Positions 32,310-43,937 of a stretch of 64,000 nt of DNA are shown piece by piece (position 1 is the stretch's first letter; each line of letters begins with the position of its first letter). The stretch lies in contig JACEVL010000461.1 of NCBI GenBank assembly GCA_020284085.1, positions 652,001 through 716,000 on the forward strand, read 5' to 3'. The translations under genes were made by a program, and so were the position numbers. The stretch comes from Aporrectodea caliginosa (lineage: Eukaryota; Annelida; Clitellata; Crassiclitellata; Lumbricidae). The notes under the pieces are model-generated. The model saw nothing but the letters and a program-made list of their open reading frames with translations. It did no database searches and was not told the DNA's origin.

Positions 32310-33977
32310 TGCTCAGGGATATCCTAGCATTCACGGGGATTTAACGGTTAAAGTGCATGACTATTTTGAGAGGCCATTGACTGAGTCAGTAAAGAACATA
32401 ATTTTATAATTTAATGGGAATGGGCAGAGTCGCTAACTCAATAAGTGAGTCATCCAGTTGGAAAGAGGCAAACCATTGACACTTTTCAGCTGCCAGTAAG
32501 TGTCCAGTAGGAGAAATGTCTGTTTTTGATTGGTGAAGGAAAAGTTTATTTGCCGCCATCCCCACTGCACCTCCTCATAGACTGATAACAATTGCTACAC
32601 ATATGGACTACAAAATGAACTGTCAAAAGATGTGTCATTTGATTGCCATCTCCATAAAACTGATATCTTAATGAATGACTCTGCGCTTGTCCTTATAGCT
32701 CATGATATCATTAGAAACATAATAAACATGAATGTATGCAATCGTACAGACACACGTACATATACGTACATGCAATATAAGGTTTAATTATTGTTTGCAT
32801 AATTATGTTGCAATTGTTTCAGATGAACGTTGCTGTGATGTAAAAGGTGGTCAGTTCACCGCCGTCGGAAAATTATTTTGCAGTATCAGGATTGGAAAGT
32901 CTTAACACCATCGTTGACGACATGGCCATGGCGGCCTGTAGAGCAGCGAGAAATCGACAAATTGCCACTGGCAAAGATTAAATTAACACCAGTATTCAAC
33001 CGACTTCTATGCCAAGCTAGGATATCCCCAGCGTATCCGATTTACTCAATCCTTTTTTGCCATCCGACATTAAGTGCCTTCTAATTATTATTTTACTTCA
33101 GAATCCTTAGGGTCAAGTACTCGACCTTCTGAATGCTTTCACGAATTACACTTAAAAATCTCAGCAACAACACGATAAGGAATTGTTCGTGATCTCGCAC
33201 AACAGCTGGCAGGATTAAAATAATATTTTAAATTCTTTGAAAGATTTCAACTTGGACAGGCTAATTTAGGTCTATATTAAGTAAACGTTGCTAAAAAAGT
33301 AATCACTCGTTAATTGTTATATTATGCATTCTCCAACCATCTCTTTGTACGGAGTGCCAGCTATAATCGCATATCCACCGCAGGCTGTCTCTGTCTCTTA
33401 TGAACTGATCTTTTGGATGTTGATGCCTTGTGCATTAGACACCGGCGCAATAGAAGTTGCTAATTACAATTACAATTAAACTTGTAACAAGAAAACTGCA
33501 ACATTTGTGCCTTGGCCTAACTCTGCCTTGTTTCAAAGTGTTTGGAAACTATCGTATTCGAAGGTGGTGTTCTCACGTAATGGAGGAGCGCGTCGGATAT
33601 GTTTCTCCACAGGTAGCGTTTCATTGGCAAACTTATGATAAGAATTTTCCAGAAAAGTTATATTTAAATGAGAGCAATCAATGTAAAGTACAAAGTGCAG
33701 CGAAGCAAGCCTTCTTGCAGAGAAGAATAAGAATGTGAAATTTACGACATATAGGCCTATAGGCCTAATGCTTGTTATGAAATTCAGAGGTGTAGCTAGG
33801 GACAGAGTGGTCTGAGGGGACATTTGCCCCCGGGCACCAAAAGAAGAGACGCTAAAATGAGGATAAAAATTAATAATATTTTGCTAGTGATTTTCATGCA
33901 TTTTTGACTAATATTTATCATTTATCTAAATAACTTATAAGGGGCACCATATAGGCTACTCATTACAAATGGCAATA
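32310..33977. other. unassigned stretch
   Basis: No supported gene. A 68-codon frame at 32878-33084 and a 93-codon frame at 33457-33738 have no recognisable domain. GTGTAGCTAGGGA...GCCCCCGGGCACC at about 33790-33838 resembles the end of a DNA transposon, but no partner end was found. Confidence 0.4.
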
Positions 33978-35208
33978 TGTAGCGAATGTCCTTGAGACCC
34001 CACACAAATCATATTACTAAGTGCTGTAGATATATGCTCTTATATATATGTATGTACAGTTAAGGAGTAAGGCTGCAGTAATTGTTAGGATGTTGTAGTT
34101 TACAGGATTAATTATTCATTTAATTAATTGAACCAGCGTCAGAACCAGCGATAATAATAATATTTAGCTAGGCTTCGGGGATACCTGTGGTGTTGGGTTA
34201 ATCCGTGACGATGTTGGCGAGACGTGATTGGTTGGATTAAAATACGGACCGTTGAGAACTGTCGTCTGCTAGGTGAACCGCGGTTTGCCGCCTTCACGCC
34301 TGGACTGCAGAATTAATCGCAAAGGATCAATTCAGTGTTGCTGTTGACTGCAAAGACTAAGGTAGTCGATCGAGTCAGTTCAATAGACAAACTCCTGATC
34401 TTACAGCAAGTTTTGGTAATTTGTTGTAACGAGAACGATCAGAAGAAAGCGAAGTTACGTTACGTGTCCATCGACACACTTCGTTGAATCGGTAGTGTTG
34501 TGAACGTTGAAAATCTCGTCGGACTAACGAAAGTTTCGGCGGATAACGTACGATCGACTGGGTTTGATATCTAACGCAAAAGTGCGATTTATAACTCAAA
34601 CGTAGAACGTTTTCGTTTACGAGTTATACGAACTCTGAACTTTGGTGTGATTCGCCACGCAATCATCATCAAGAACTAGCCAGGAGATAAGCTGGGAGAA
34701 ACGCTGAATTCAACAAGAAGAATTACTACAAGCAGAATGGCCATGACAAGAGGAACCATCGAAAAGAACTTCGTCAGCCTGAAGCAAGCCAAGTCAGTCG
34801 AGAGGGAGATCAATGACGATCTACTGTAACTACACGACGAGCGGACAGTTCAAGTGAATATAACTTTTCATCACAGAGTTGTTTGGGGAGGTTAGCTTAG
34901 GGCCTTATAAAACATAAATTTAAGTAGTCAATGATGCTGGTTCTAAGTAAGGATTGTAGCCTATGAACTAATGAATAACTAGTCTTTCTAGAATAGGTAA
35001 ATATAGCATCAACATTGTAATATAATTGTATTTAAATCAGACATTTGTTGAACTAATTAATATTCAAAACTCAAGACTGTCTTCATTGAATTCTACTATA
35101 ATGATAGGCCTTACATGCATTGCTACCTTCTCCATAGGGAGCTAATAAAGTAACGTGAGTAAGATCCAACTCTAAGCTTCCCCTATAGAGGCAGGGGGAC
35201 CCGTTACA
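33978..35208 (+). repeat. LTR-A 5' LTR
   Basis: 1231 bp, TGTAGCGA...CCCGTTACA. GCTAATAAAGTAACG near the end can serve as a polyadenylation signal (AATAAA at about 35146). A 74-codon minus frame is present identically in both LTRs and is not considered a gene. Confidence 0.93.
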
Positions 35209-35212
35209 TGAG

Positions 35213-35230
35213 TGGTGGCATTTCGTCCGG
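35213..35230 (+). promoter_or_regulatory. LTR-A primer binding site
   Basis: TGGTGGCATTTCGTCCGGGA begins four bases after the LTR end. The first eight bases, TGGTGGCA, are shared with the LTR-C site, but the donor tRNA is not identified. Confidence 0.6.
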
Positions 35231-35345
35231 GATAGAATTAGACAGATAGAATAGACACGAGCTTAATTAATTTTGAGATTGAAATCGAATTCAACTCACG
35301 TGGCAGCCATTTGCAATTTCTTGTTGTCGTCTGATTGGCTTATTA

Positions 35346-35462
35346 GTAGTCACGACGTAATAGTGACGTCAGTGAGGTCAGGTCAGGCCAACTGCATATT
35401 GAAAGTGTAGTCACGACGTAATAGTGACGTCAGTGAGGTCAGGTCAACTGCATACCGAGAGT
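35346..35462 (+). repeat. ~60-bp direct duplication in the LTR-A leader
   Basis: GTAGTCACGACGTAATAGTG followed by ACGTCAGTGAGGTCAGGTCA occurs twice (about 35346 and 35407) with a small internal difference. It lies in the untranslated leader ahead of gag and contains TGACGTCA. Confidence 0.75.
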
Positions 35463-35604
35463 GTGGAACGCTATAGGTAATTAGCGGCGAAAGCGAGGTT
35501 GGGTCAAGGTTATACAACTATTTATAGCCTTAAGAAAATTTATCAGCGCAAGGCTGAGATTTTTCATATAGCGCCAGCAGTGCCTATAGTGAAAATAACG
35601 CAAG

Positions 35605-38190
35605 ATGTCCGCAGAATATCAGAAATGGATGAAAATCGGACAGGAACTGGGTTTCGCAAATAGTGAACTTAGAGAATTTATAAAAGAAAGGCAGGCAGAA
35701 GCCAAAGAGGAGAAGCGACGTTTGGAAGAGCTTGAAGAGAAACGGCGTACTGTAACAGAAGAGCTTGAAGCTAGGAAGCGTACAGAAGAGCTTGAAGCTA
35801 GGAAGCGTACAGAAGAGCTTGAAGAGAAGCGGCGTACAGAAGAGCTTGAAGAGAAGCGGCGTACAGAAGAGCTTGAAGCTAAGAGGCGTACGGAAGAGCT
35901 CGAAGCTAAACGTCATGGAGACGAATTAGAATTGAAACGTATAGAAATGGAGAACCAGAAACAGATAAAACTAAGAGAATTAGAATTGAGGACGGAGTAT
36001 AATGCTCAGCAAAGAAACAGAGGTGACGTACTTGGGAACGGAGGAGATTGGGATAATACTGGACGAAATAATAATGCCAAGAACATAAAAATGCCAGTAT
36101 TTAGAGAAGATAAGGATTGTTTAGACGCCTATCTCTTAAGGTTTGAGAGAACGTGCACTGCGTATAACGTAGCAGAGAATATGTGGGCGTTGACACTTAC
36201 TCGATTCCTTGAGGGTAAAGCCCTGGAAGTGTACCAGCGAATGGAAGCAGAGGATGCCCAAAATTATGAGAAGTTGAAAGATGAATTACTCAGGAGATTT
36301 AAGTTGACTGAGGGTGGATATCGGAAGAAATTTAAGAAATCTTCTAGAGATGAAGATGAAACGGTTTCACAGTATGTTGAACGACTTAGGAGGTATCTTA
36401 GACAATGGTTACAGATGGCAGAAATTGGTGAAGGATATGAAGGATTAGAAACTCTTATTCTGAGGGATCAGTTTTTCATCAATTGTGACAATGAGATGAG
36501 AAAGTTCTTGAAAGAAAAAGGGAAGTTGAGGCTTAGTGAAATGCTGAAGCAGGCCCAGAATTTTCTCGATGCTCGTGAGTCAGATGAAAGAAAATGGGTA
36601 CATAGTGGCAAGAACAAGGATAAAGATAGTAAGTATCATGGTAGAGAGTTTGAACATACGGACAGGAGTAGCCCGATTGCAAAACCGGAGAGAAGCAAGG
36701 AGCAGCGCGAATATAAAGACAGAAACCCGTTCAGAAGTGGTTGGAACTTCAACGAGAATAAGAAAGAAAGAAATAATGGAGAAAATAGACAAACAGGGTG
36801 TTTCCGGTGTGGATCTTTAGGCCATCGCATAGCACAATGCGATAAGGGTAGTAGACAGATGAGAACGCATCAGGTAGCGATGATGAGATGCGAAGAAGAA
36901 GAAGATGAGAATAAAGAAATGGCAATATTGTATTGTGCTGTTAAACCGGAACAGAGTGATAGCGAGGAGGCTTGTAGTGAAAACGAGTTCACTAGGACCA
37001 TGATGGTCAATGGACATAAAGCTACGTGCTTATATGATACAGGAGCTACAGGTGTCGCAGTAAAAACAAATTTGGTGAATCCAGATCAGTACATGGGGAA
37101 AAATAGAACCTGTGTTTTCACAAATGGAATGAAACAGAAGTATCCTGTAGCTAAAATAAAGATTGAAGGTGAATGTTTCACAGGAGAAACACAGGCCATT
37201 GTTGTTGATAGTCTAGTGACAGACTTGATAATTGGACCTAAACTGTGTAATTGGACTAGACAAGAATCTAGGACAGAAGGCACTGGGACTAGCGGAACTA
37301 GTGATGTTGTTAGCAATGTGAGCAGAAGTGTTCCGTACTTAAAAAATAGTCGACAGGTAGACAAGCAATGTCTAGCTGAGAAGGATGGACGTGATGACGT
37401 CATTGGAAGACGCTTACACAATAGCGCGGCAAATAAAAATGGCGGTGTGTTGATAGTTGAGTCTGAGACGGAGAAGATAGCAGGTTGCAACGCACGTGCA
37501 CTAAATGAGAAACGGGTTCGAACAGAACAACCCTTGAAAGTGTCAGTCTCAACTGATTTGGAAGTGACTCCAAATAAATTACTTAGCGTCAAGCAAAAGG
37601 AAACTAGCAACGGGAAGAGTAATCCCGAGTTGTATTCGAATGAAAGGAGAAGTGAAGGAGATAGAAGTGAAAAGATCGGTTGTAAGAAAGGTTATCGAAG
37701 ACCTTATACATCCGATTGGAGGAATAAACAGACGAGCGGAGTCAGACACGATGATAGAGTGAGGTACAGAGGAGACTATCTGAATAAGTGTGAACCTGGT
37801 TGGTGTAAGAAAGGAAGGAATGTAGTCGGAAGTAGGGTGAATAAGAAGTATTGGAAACAAGATGGTGGCAGATCTTGTGTTACAAATTGTAGAGGAGATC
37901 AAAGAAAGTTTAAAGAAGAATGCTTAGACTGGCGAAGGCCGGCTAAAGGAGTTTATTCAAGAGTGGATATAGCAGGAGGAATTAATGAAATTGGTAATGA
38001 GAAAAGAACGGAAGAGGAGTCGTTGAAGAGAAGGAGGTGGATGAACCTAAAGAGGAATTCTAATGGATTTGAGAGAGAAGTTAGAGTGAGAGATGGTGAT
38101 GTACCTGATTGGAAATGGAGACAGAGATTTAATGAGAAGAGAGGAGGATCACGGTACTCTACATTTGGAAGATGGTGTGAAGACGAGTAA
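35605..38190 (+). CDS. LTR-A Gag-protease protein
   Basis: 861 codons. Residues 20-140 are a charged coiled coil of repeated EELEARKRT / EELEEKRRT heptad-like units. Residues 160-330 are a Gag core with LTRFLEGKALEVYQR and LKDELLRRFKLTEGGYRKKF, resembling the SCAN-like capsid C-terminal region of Gmr1-type Gypsy elements. A CCHC knuckle (CFRCGSLGHRIAQC) starts at residue 399, and a retroviral-type protease core, LYDTGATGVAV, has its catalytic Asp at residue 478. The last 270 residues are basic, low-complexity and unrecognised. There is no RT, RNase H or integrase. The frame is intact. Confidence 0.87.
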   Translation: MSAEYQKWMKIGQELGFANSELREFIKERQAEAKEEKRRLEELEEKRRTVTEELEARKRTEELEARKRTEELEEKRRTEELEEKRRTEELEAKRRTEELEAKRHGDELELKRIEMENQKQIKLRELELRTEYNAQQRNRGDVLGNGGDWDNTGRNNNAKNIKMPVFREDKDCLDAYLLRFERTCTAYNVAENMWALTLTRFLEGKALEVYQRMEAEDAQNYEKLKDELLRRFKLTEGGYRKKFKKSSRDEDETVSQYVERLRRYLRQWLQMAEIGEGYEGLETLILRDQFFINCDNEMRKFLKEKGKLRLSEMLKQAQNFLDARESDERKWVHSGKNKDKDSKYHGREFEHTDRSSPIAKPERSKEQREYKDRNPFRSGWNFNENKKERNNGENRQTGCFRCGSLGHRIAQCDKGSRQMRTHQVAMMRCEEEEDENKEMAILYCAVKPEQSDSEEACSENEFTRTMMVNGHKATCLYDTGATGVAVKTNLVNPDQYMGKNRTCVFTNGMKQKYPVAKIKIEGECFTGETQAIVVDSLVTDLIIGPKLCNWTRQESRTEGTGTSGTSDVVSNVSRSVPYLKNSRQVDKQCLAEKDGRDDVIGRRLHNSAANKNGGVLIVESETEKIAGCNARALNEKRVRTEQPLKVSVSTDLEVTPNKLLSVKQKETSNGKSNPELYSNERRSEGDRSEKIGCKKGYRRPYTSDWRNKQTSGVRHDDRVRYRGDYLNKCEPGWCKKGRNVVGSRVNKKYWKQDGGRSCVTNCRGDQRKFKEECLDWRRPAKGVYSRVDIAGGINEIGNEKRTEEESLKRRRWMNLKRNSNGFEREVRVRDGDVPDWKWRQRFNEKRGGSRYSTFGRWCEDE

Positions 38191-38622
38191 GATGATATTC
38201 GAATATGTTAATCCGATGTTTTAGATAACTGAGTATATCTAAGAAAGGAGTTTAGTTTATAATGTAGATTAAATAGTAAGTTACTTAATTTGCTGATTTA
38301 GTTATAGAATGATATTCTATAGGCAGAGTATAGGACTCTATAGAGGTCAAGTAAGGTCGGTAATTTTGCGTTGCAAGGTAAAGTAGTAAGGTGATGGTTA
38401 AAGCGACTACTTAAGTTAGTATTGGTTAGTAGTAGAATTGATGTTTATTCTAGTCTAAAGTATAATGAATAGGATAAGATATTCAGGATGATTAGAATAA
38501 GTAAAGGTTATTAGATGAGTAAGTGAATAGGTAGTCTTTAAGTAATGATAAGATTTGTGTGTAGTTATATAGGACATTTAATATTTAAGATTTGTGTCCA
38601 AATCTTTGTTTGTGGGGGTTTA
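38191..38622 (+). other. LTR-A 3' untranslated region and polypurine tract
   Basis: Non-coding, G/A/T-rich. TGTTTGTGGGGGTTTA immediately precedes the 3' LTR and is the likely second-strand priming site. Confidence 0.6.
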
Positions 38623-39853
38623 TGTAGCGAATGTCCTTGAGACCCCACACAAATCATATTACTAAGTGCTGTAGATATATGCTCTTATATATATGTATGT
38701 ACAGTTAAGGAGTAAGGCTGCAGTAATTGTTAGGATGTTGTAGTGTATAGGATTAATTATTCATTTAATTAATTGAACCAGCGTCAGAACCAGCGATAAT
38801 AATAATATTTAGCTAGGCTTCGGGGATACCTGTGGTGTTGGGTTAATCCGTGACGATGTTGGCGAGACGTGATTGGTTGGATTAAAATACGGACCGTTGA
38901 GAACTGTCGTCTGCTAGGTGAACCGCGGTTTGCCGCCTTCACGCCTGGACTGCAGAATTAATCGCAAAGGATCAATTCAGTGTTGCTGTTGACTGCAAAG
39001 ACTAAGGTAGTCGATCGAGTCAGTTCAATAGACAAACTCCTGATCTTACAGCAAGTTTTGGTAATTTGTTGTAACGAGAACGATCAGAAGAAAGCGAAGT
39101 TACGTTACGTGTCCATCGACACACTTCGTTGAATCGGTAGTGTTGTGAACGTTGAAAATCTCGTCGGACTAACGAAAGTTTCGGCGGATAACGTACGATC
39201 GACTGGGTTTGATATCTAACGCAAAAGTGCGATTTATAACTCAAACGTAGAACGTTTTCGTTTACAAGTTATACGAACTCTGAACTTTGGTGTGATTCGC
39301 CACGCAATCATCATCAAGAACTAGCCAGGAGATAAGCTGGGAGAAACGCTGAATTCAACAAGAAGAATTACTACAAGCAGAATGGCCATGACAAGAGGAA
39401 CCATCGAAAAGAACTTCGTCAGCCTGAAGCAAGCCAAGTCAGTCGAGAGGGAGATCAATGACGATCTACTGTAACTACACGACGAGCGGACAGTTCAAGT
39501 GAATATAACTTTTCATCACAGAGTTGTTTGGGGAGGTTAGCTTAGGGCCTTATAAAACATAAATTTAAGTAGTCAATGATGCTGGTTCTAAGTAAGGATT
39601 GTAGCCTATGAACTAATGAATAACTAGTCTTTCTAGAATAGGTAAATATAGCATCAACATTGTAATATAATTGTATTTAAATCAGACATTTGTTGAACTA
39701 ATTAATATTCAAAACTCAAGACTGTCTTCATTGAATTCTACTATAATGATAGGCCTTACATGCATTGCTACCTTCTCCATAGGGAGCTAATAAAGTAACG
39801 TGAGTAAGATCCAACTCTAAGCTTCCCCTATAGAGGCAGGGGGACCCGTTACA
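38623..39853 (+). repeat. LTR-A 3' LTR
   Basis: 1231 bp, the same length as the 5' LTR. Differences seen are at the GTAGTTTACAGG/GTAGTGTATAGG site and TTTACGAGT/TTTACAAGT. Confidence 0.93.
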
Positions 39854-40149
39854 CAAACCCACAATGCAAGGTTGTTAGGCTACTAAGTCATAATCTTTTA
39901 GCCGACTGGAATGAATATCTACATTTTGTTCCATGTCCCGATGGCCGATAAGAGGGAGGGTGTGGTATGCAGTATTCTGTCTGGGTAGGGGTAGCATTTG
40001 TCCACGTGTGAGCTGCCTGAGGATTAAGCTAGCCTGGTTCTTGGCGCCCATGGCTGCATCCTTGATCCCCAGTCTCTGCTATCTATATGCCATCATGGAC
40101 TTAGGGTGTGGCTGGAGTGGTTTAAGGCTAATAAACTTTCTCTTAATCC

Positions 40150-41212
40150 TCCCTGAACACTAATTATGTACCATTGTCCGATCTCATCTGTCACCCGTCC
40201 CTGCTACTGATTCCATCCTCTCCATTGACAATATTCCTATTGCTCAAGTCAATTCTTCCAAATTCCTTGGGGTCTACATTGACCAACATTTAACCTGGAA
40301 TGATCACATAAGTAACATTTCCACTAAGGTTGCCAAGAACATAGGGATTCTGGCTCGTGTATCCTACCTGTTACCTTCTAGAGTTCTGCATACACTATAT
40401 TATTCTCTTGTTTACCCTTATTTGACATACTGTAATATCGCCTGGGCCTCCAATTATTCCTCTCGTCTGAATAGGCTATTTATATTACAGAGACGAGTTG
40501 TACGTATTATTGCTGGGAAATCATTGATAACTAACACAGCAAGTAGATTTAGTATACTACGAATACTTAATATCCCTCAGATAAATAAATTGCAAATCTG
40601 TGAATTTATGTATCGCTTTGCCAACAAATCTCTTCCCCCAATCTTCAGTCGCTACTTCTCTAAGATCTCTGATACACATTCTCATTATACAAGATCTCTC
40701 GATAACTTTGATGGAACCTATGCCCGCACTAACACTCGTTATTTTACCTTAAGATGTGCTGGTCCTCCTGTCTGGAATAACCTACCGAAGTCACTGCGCA
40801 CTCTTCCGAATCTTGCCCGGTTTAAAAAAGAGGTCAGAGCCTACCTCCTTGACAATAGTCAATGCGTTTTCTAAATATGGTTATTCATTGTTATACCACA
40901 ATTAGTTAAGTGACCTAGTTAAGTGTTGTTAGTTAAGCCAGTTATTCTCATTTTTTCTGACAATGCTATTTGAGTAGACTATACTCAACTGTCATCCCTC
41001 TGCTAACATGGTAAACGGGTATCCCTAACTTAGCGGGACTTCAGTCCCTTCTGGGAACCCGATTGTTTCCCTTAAATGTTAATAAGATAATCATGTGATC
41101 TGTCTGTTTTAATTTCCATACTTATGATCGTTGATTATGATTATTCTGGATCACTACTTGTAAACTATTCTATGGAAACAATAAAAGGATTGATTGATTG
41201 ATTGATTGATTG
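40150..41212 (+). mobile_element. 5'-truncated LINE with (TTGA)n tail
   Basis: Coding remnant to 40874, then about 300 bases of 3' untranslated sequence including AATAAAAGG, ending in GATTGATTGATTGATTGATT at about 41188-41212. It belongs to a different family from the LINEs at 25.9 and 42.1 kb. Confidence 0.8.
40176..40874 (+). pseudogene. LINE RT C-terminal region
   Basis: An open frame from about 40176 to the stop at 40872-40874. It has NSSKFLGVYIDQHLTWNDHI (RT thumb start), then SLVYPYLTYCNIAWAS, LQRRVVRIIAG, IYRFANKSLPP-like and a PPVWNNLPKSLRTLPNLARF segment, ending KEVRAYLLDNSQCVF. The YADD region is missing through 5' truncation, so it is a dead copy although the remaining frame is uninterrupted. 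Confidence 0.82.
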
Positions 41213-41480
41213 AATCCAACTTTTATTAAAGCAAAGACCTTCTTTCATCAATCCAACTTCTATTAAAGTAAAGAATGTCTTTCATCAATCCAATTCTATG
41301 TAAGCAAAGAATTTCTTTCATATATCCAGCTTCTATTTAAGCATAGAATTTTTTCATCAATCCAACTTCTATTTAAGCAAAGCATTTCTTTCATCAATCC
41401 AGCTTCTATTTAAGGAAAAGAATTTCTGTAATCAATCCAACTTCTATTGAAGTAAAGAATTATTTTCATCAGTTCAACTT
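41213..41480. repeat. degenerate ~42-bp minisatellite, locus 3
   Basis: About six units built on TTCATCAATCCAACTTCTAT and TAAGCAAAGAATT, directly after the LINE tail. The same family occurs at 23665-23950. Confidence 0.78.
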
Positions 41481-41689
41481 CGGGGGAAACATCTGGAGGA
41501 AATGTCCGACGAGGGATGTCCTAGACCCAACAGGCGATGCTGCATCCAACTCAGCAACTGATAGAACATTGATAGATACAAGTTAAATTCCCAGTGATTT
41601 GTTTACTTTATTGGGCTAAGAGGTCAAAAACTACAAGCTAGCCTTCAGTAAGAGGCAGAGGCAGTCTCGGGCTGTTCAGCTGGTTCGGG

Positions 41690-41835
41690 GCCGCTATTCC
41701 GGGGGGCCGCTATTACGGGGGTCCACTATTCCGGGGTCCACTATTCCGGGGTCCGCTATTCCGGGGGTCCACTATTCCGGGGGTCCACTATTCCGGGGGT
41801 CTGCTATTCCGGGGGTCCGCTATTCCGGACTAACG
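41690..41835. repeat. 17-bp tandem repeat, about nine units
   Basis: Unit GGGGTCCGCTATTCCGG with C/A and G-number variants. It is GC-rich against an AT-rich surround. It is followed at about 41865-41912 by a second short repeat, GTCCGAAGGTTCGAWAG. Confidence 0.88.
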
Positions 41836-42064
41836 AACAGGCAAATATAATCAGATGGGGAACAGGTCGATAGTCCGAAGGTTCGAAAGTCCGAAGGTTC
41901 GATAGCCCAAAAGGTTTGATGGTAAAACATATACGTATATGTACATATACATGTATATGTACAATTGTACATTATATGTATGTATATGCATGTATATGTA
42001 TCTATCTATATATATATATATATACATGTTTGAATAGGTATACATATTCATTCATTCATTCATT

Positions 42065-43755
42065 CATTCATTCATTCCGGATATTTATATAGCGCCTCTT
42101 CACGAAACCTACTCAGAGGCGCTCCCAGCCCAGCCACGGCCAAACAGAAAACTTTAGAAGTTGGTAGAAAGCAGGCAAATCATTCCGGGGCAGTAAGCGT
42201 AACGTAAGCGACAGCCCATTCCAAGTGGAGGGGCCAACAACCGAAAAGGCTCGACGCTGTCTGACCGAGGAGCGGGCCCGAGGGACCAATAGCTCCCCCT
42301 TAGTCGAAGAGCGCAGAGCTCGACGAGAGGCTAAGTCGGAAACCGGGCGACAAAGATCATATAAGTAGGACGGAGCACTACCAGTGAGACACCGCCAGAC
42401 AAGTGCTGCTATCCTATAGGATATGCGTTGCGAGGCAGGAAGCCAGTGCAATACATCACGCATGTAGGCAGAAACTGGGGCATATTTGGGAATATGACCA
42501 ATAAGCCGAGCAGCAGAACGAAGGACCCGGTCAAGACGCCCTATTAAGCCAGATGGGTGACCAGCTAGAACCGAGCAACAATGATCAATTCTGCTGGTGA
42601 CGAAGGCGTGGACAAGTACCACAGCAGCATCATGGGAGAGGGACCTCAGGACAACACGCAACTGACGGAGCTGGTAGTAACAGCTTCGTGTGACCAGGTT
42701 GACGTGCTGTGAAAGACTAAGTTCTTGATCAAGTGTCACCCCAAGGTCACGAACAGTAAGCGAAAAGGCAATATGTGGGAAGGTCTCGGCCAACAGGTGT
42801 AGGTCAACACCAGCCAACTGTCTGCGACCACCAAGCCAAATGAACTGGGTTTTAGATGGATTCAAAAGCAAGCGATTTGAGGCCATCCAATCAGAAAGGG
42901 CATCAATGGCACGACACATCAGCCCAACAGAGGCCACTGCATCAACTGCACGGCAGTGGACGTATGCTTGTATGTCATCAGCATATAGCTGGTGCAAGAG
43001 TCCAAAAGACAGTAATAGGGAGCTAACGTCAGATGTGTAAAGAATGTAAAGCAAAGGGCCCAACACTGATCCCTGAGGTACACCAAAAAGGGCAGGGACC
43101 CAGCGGGACCTAGAGGAGCCAGCAATTACACAGTTAGTACGATCTGTAAGGAAAGAACGAAGCCATTCTAATGGTTTACCAGTCAGTCCAAAAGAAATAG
43201 AGAGGCGTTGAAGGAGGATAGAATGGTCAACAGAGTCAAAAGCAGCGCTAACATCAAATAGAGCTAGAAGGGTTATCTGGCCACTATCCATGGCGCCATA
43301 GAAGTCTGATAATAGGCGGACCAGTAGAGTTTCGGTAGAATGGTTCTTCCGAAAACCCGACTGCAAGGGAGGAAGCAACCCATTCAAATCTAAGTAAGCA
43401 GTTAGTTGATTAGCAACAATTCGTTCTAATATTTTGGAGAGGAATGTTACATTTGCAATAGGGCGGTAGTTTGCAGGATCACTCGAGTCAAGTCCATCTC
43501 TCTTCAAGTCTGGAAGGAGGATAGACCGCTTCTGCGAAACAGGTAGATGGGCCTCCTGGATCGAACGGTTGCAGAGCAGGGTGAGAAATGGTAGGAGGTC
43601 ATCGACGAGCTCCTGGACGAGGAACGTAGGCACAGGGTCCAGCTCACACGTCTTCGGAGCAGCAGCTAGGATGAGACCACGCAATTCCAGACTCGTGATC
43701 TCATTGAGGACGGAAAGACGAGCATCAGTGACCGAGAATTCTGGCGGCGGAGAAG
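42065..43755 (-). mobile_element. 5'-truncated L2/CR1-type LINE with (GAATG)n-type tail
   Basis: The minus-strand RT frame is followed by the hairpin tail GGGAGCGCCTCTGAGTAGG and GAGGCGCTATATAAATATCC and GAATGAATG repeats. This 3' end is the best match to the tail of SINE-A, marking this family as the likely source of its retroposition machinery. The 5' end is truncated within a TA-rich microsatellite near 43755. Confidence 0.86.
42113..43755 (-). CDS. LINE reverse transcriptase (endonuclease missing)
   Basis: The 561-codon open frame to 43798 includes about 15 codons of microsatellite at its start; genuine LINE sequence begins about PPPEFSVTDARLS. Motifs: NYRPIANVTFLSKILERIV, GFRKNHSTET, LFDVSAAFDSVDH, GVPQGSVLGPLLYILY, LYADDIQAYVHC and RDLGVTLDQELSLS, then SRIDHCCSVLAGHPSG. 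All RT motifs are present, but the endonuclease and N-terminus are absent, so it is a truncated copy with an intact remaining frame. Confidence 0.87.
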
Positions 43756-43937
43756 TATGTTTGTATATATATGTATATAGATCTATATACATGCACAAAT
43801 GTTATATATATATATATATATATATACATATGGATATATATGAAATATACATAAATATATATATATATGTGAATATGTATAAATATGTACATACATATAT
43901 GTATGTATCTATATTAATAAATGTATGTATATATGTA
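43756..43937. repeat. TA/TATG-rich microsatellite
   Basis: A compound (TA)n, (TATG)n and (ATAC)n tract at the LINE truncation point. LTR-B inserted into it; a similar piece continues at 50364-50404 on the other side of LTR-B. A further tract lies at 41925-42030. Confidence 0.88.

Larger units (their letters stand above)
33978..39853 (+). mobile_element. LTR-A: young gag-protease-only LTR retrotransposon
   Basis: Two 1231-bp LTRs bracket 3.4 kb of internal DNA with a primer-binding-site-like start, one gag-protease frame and no reverse transcriptase or integrase. The LTRs differ at only about three positions by eye, so insertion was recent. The flanking five bases (CAATA and CAAAC) do not match as a target duplication. 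It must have been moved by proteins of another element. Confidence 0.9.

Noticed and set aside
33790..33977. Possible DNA-transposon end with GCCCCCGGGCACC
   Set aside because: No matching inverted end or target duplication could be found.
34375..34599. 74-codon frame duplicated exactly at 39020-39244
   Set aside because: Duplicated only because it lies in both LTRs of LTR-A. No domain, and antisense to the element.
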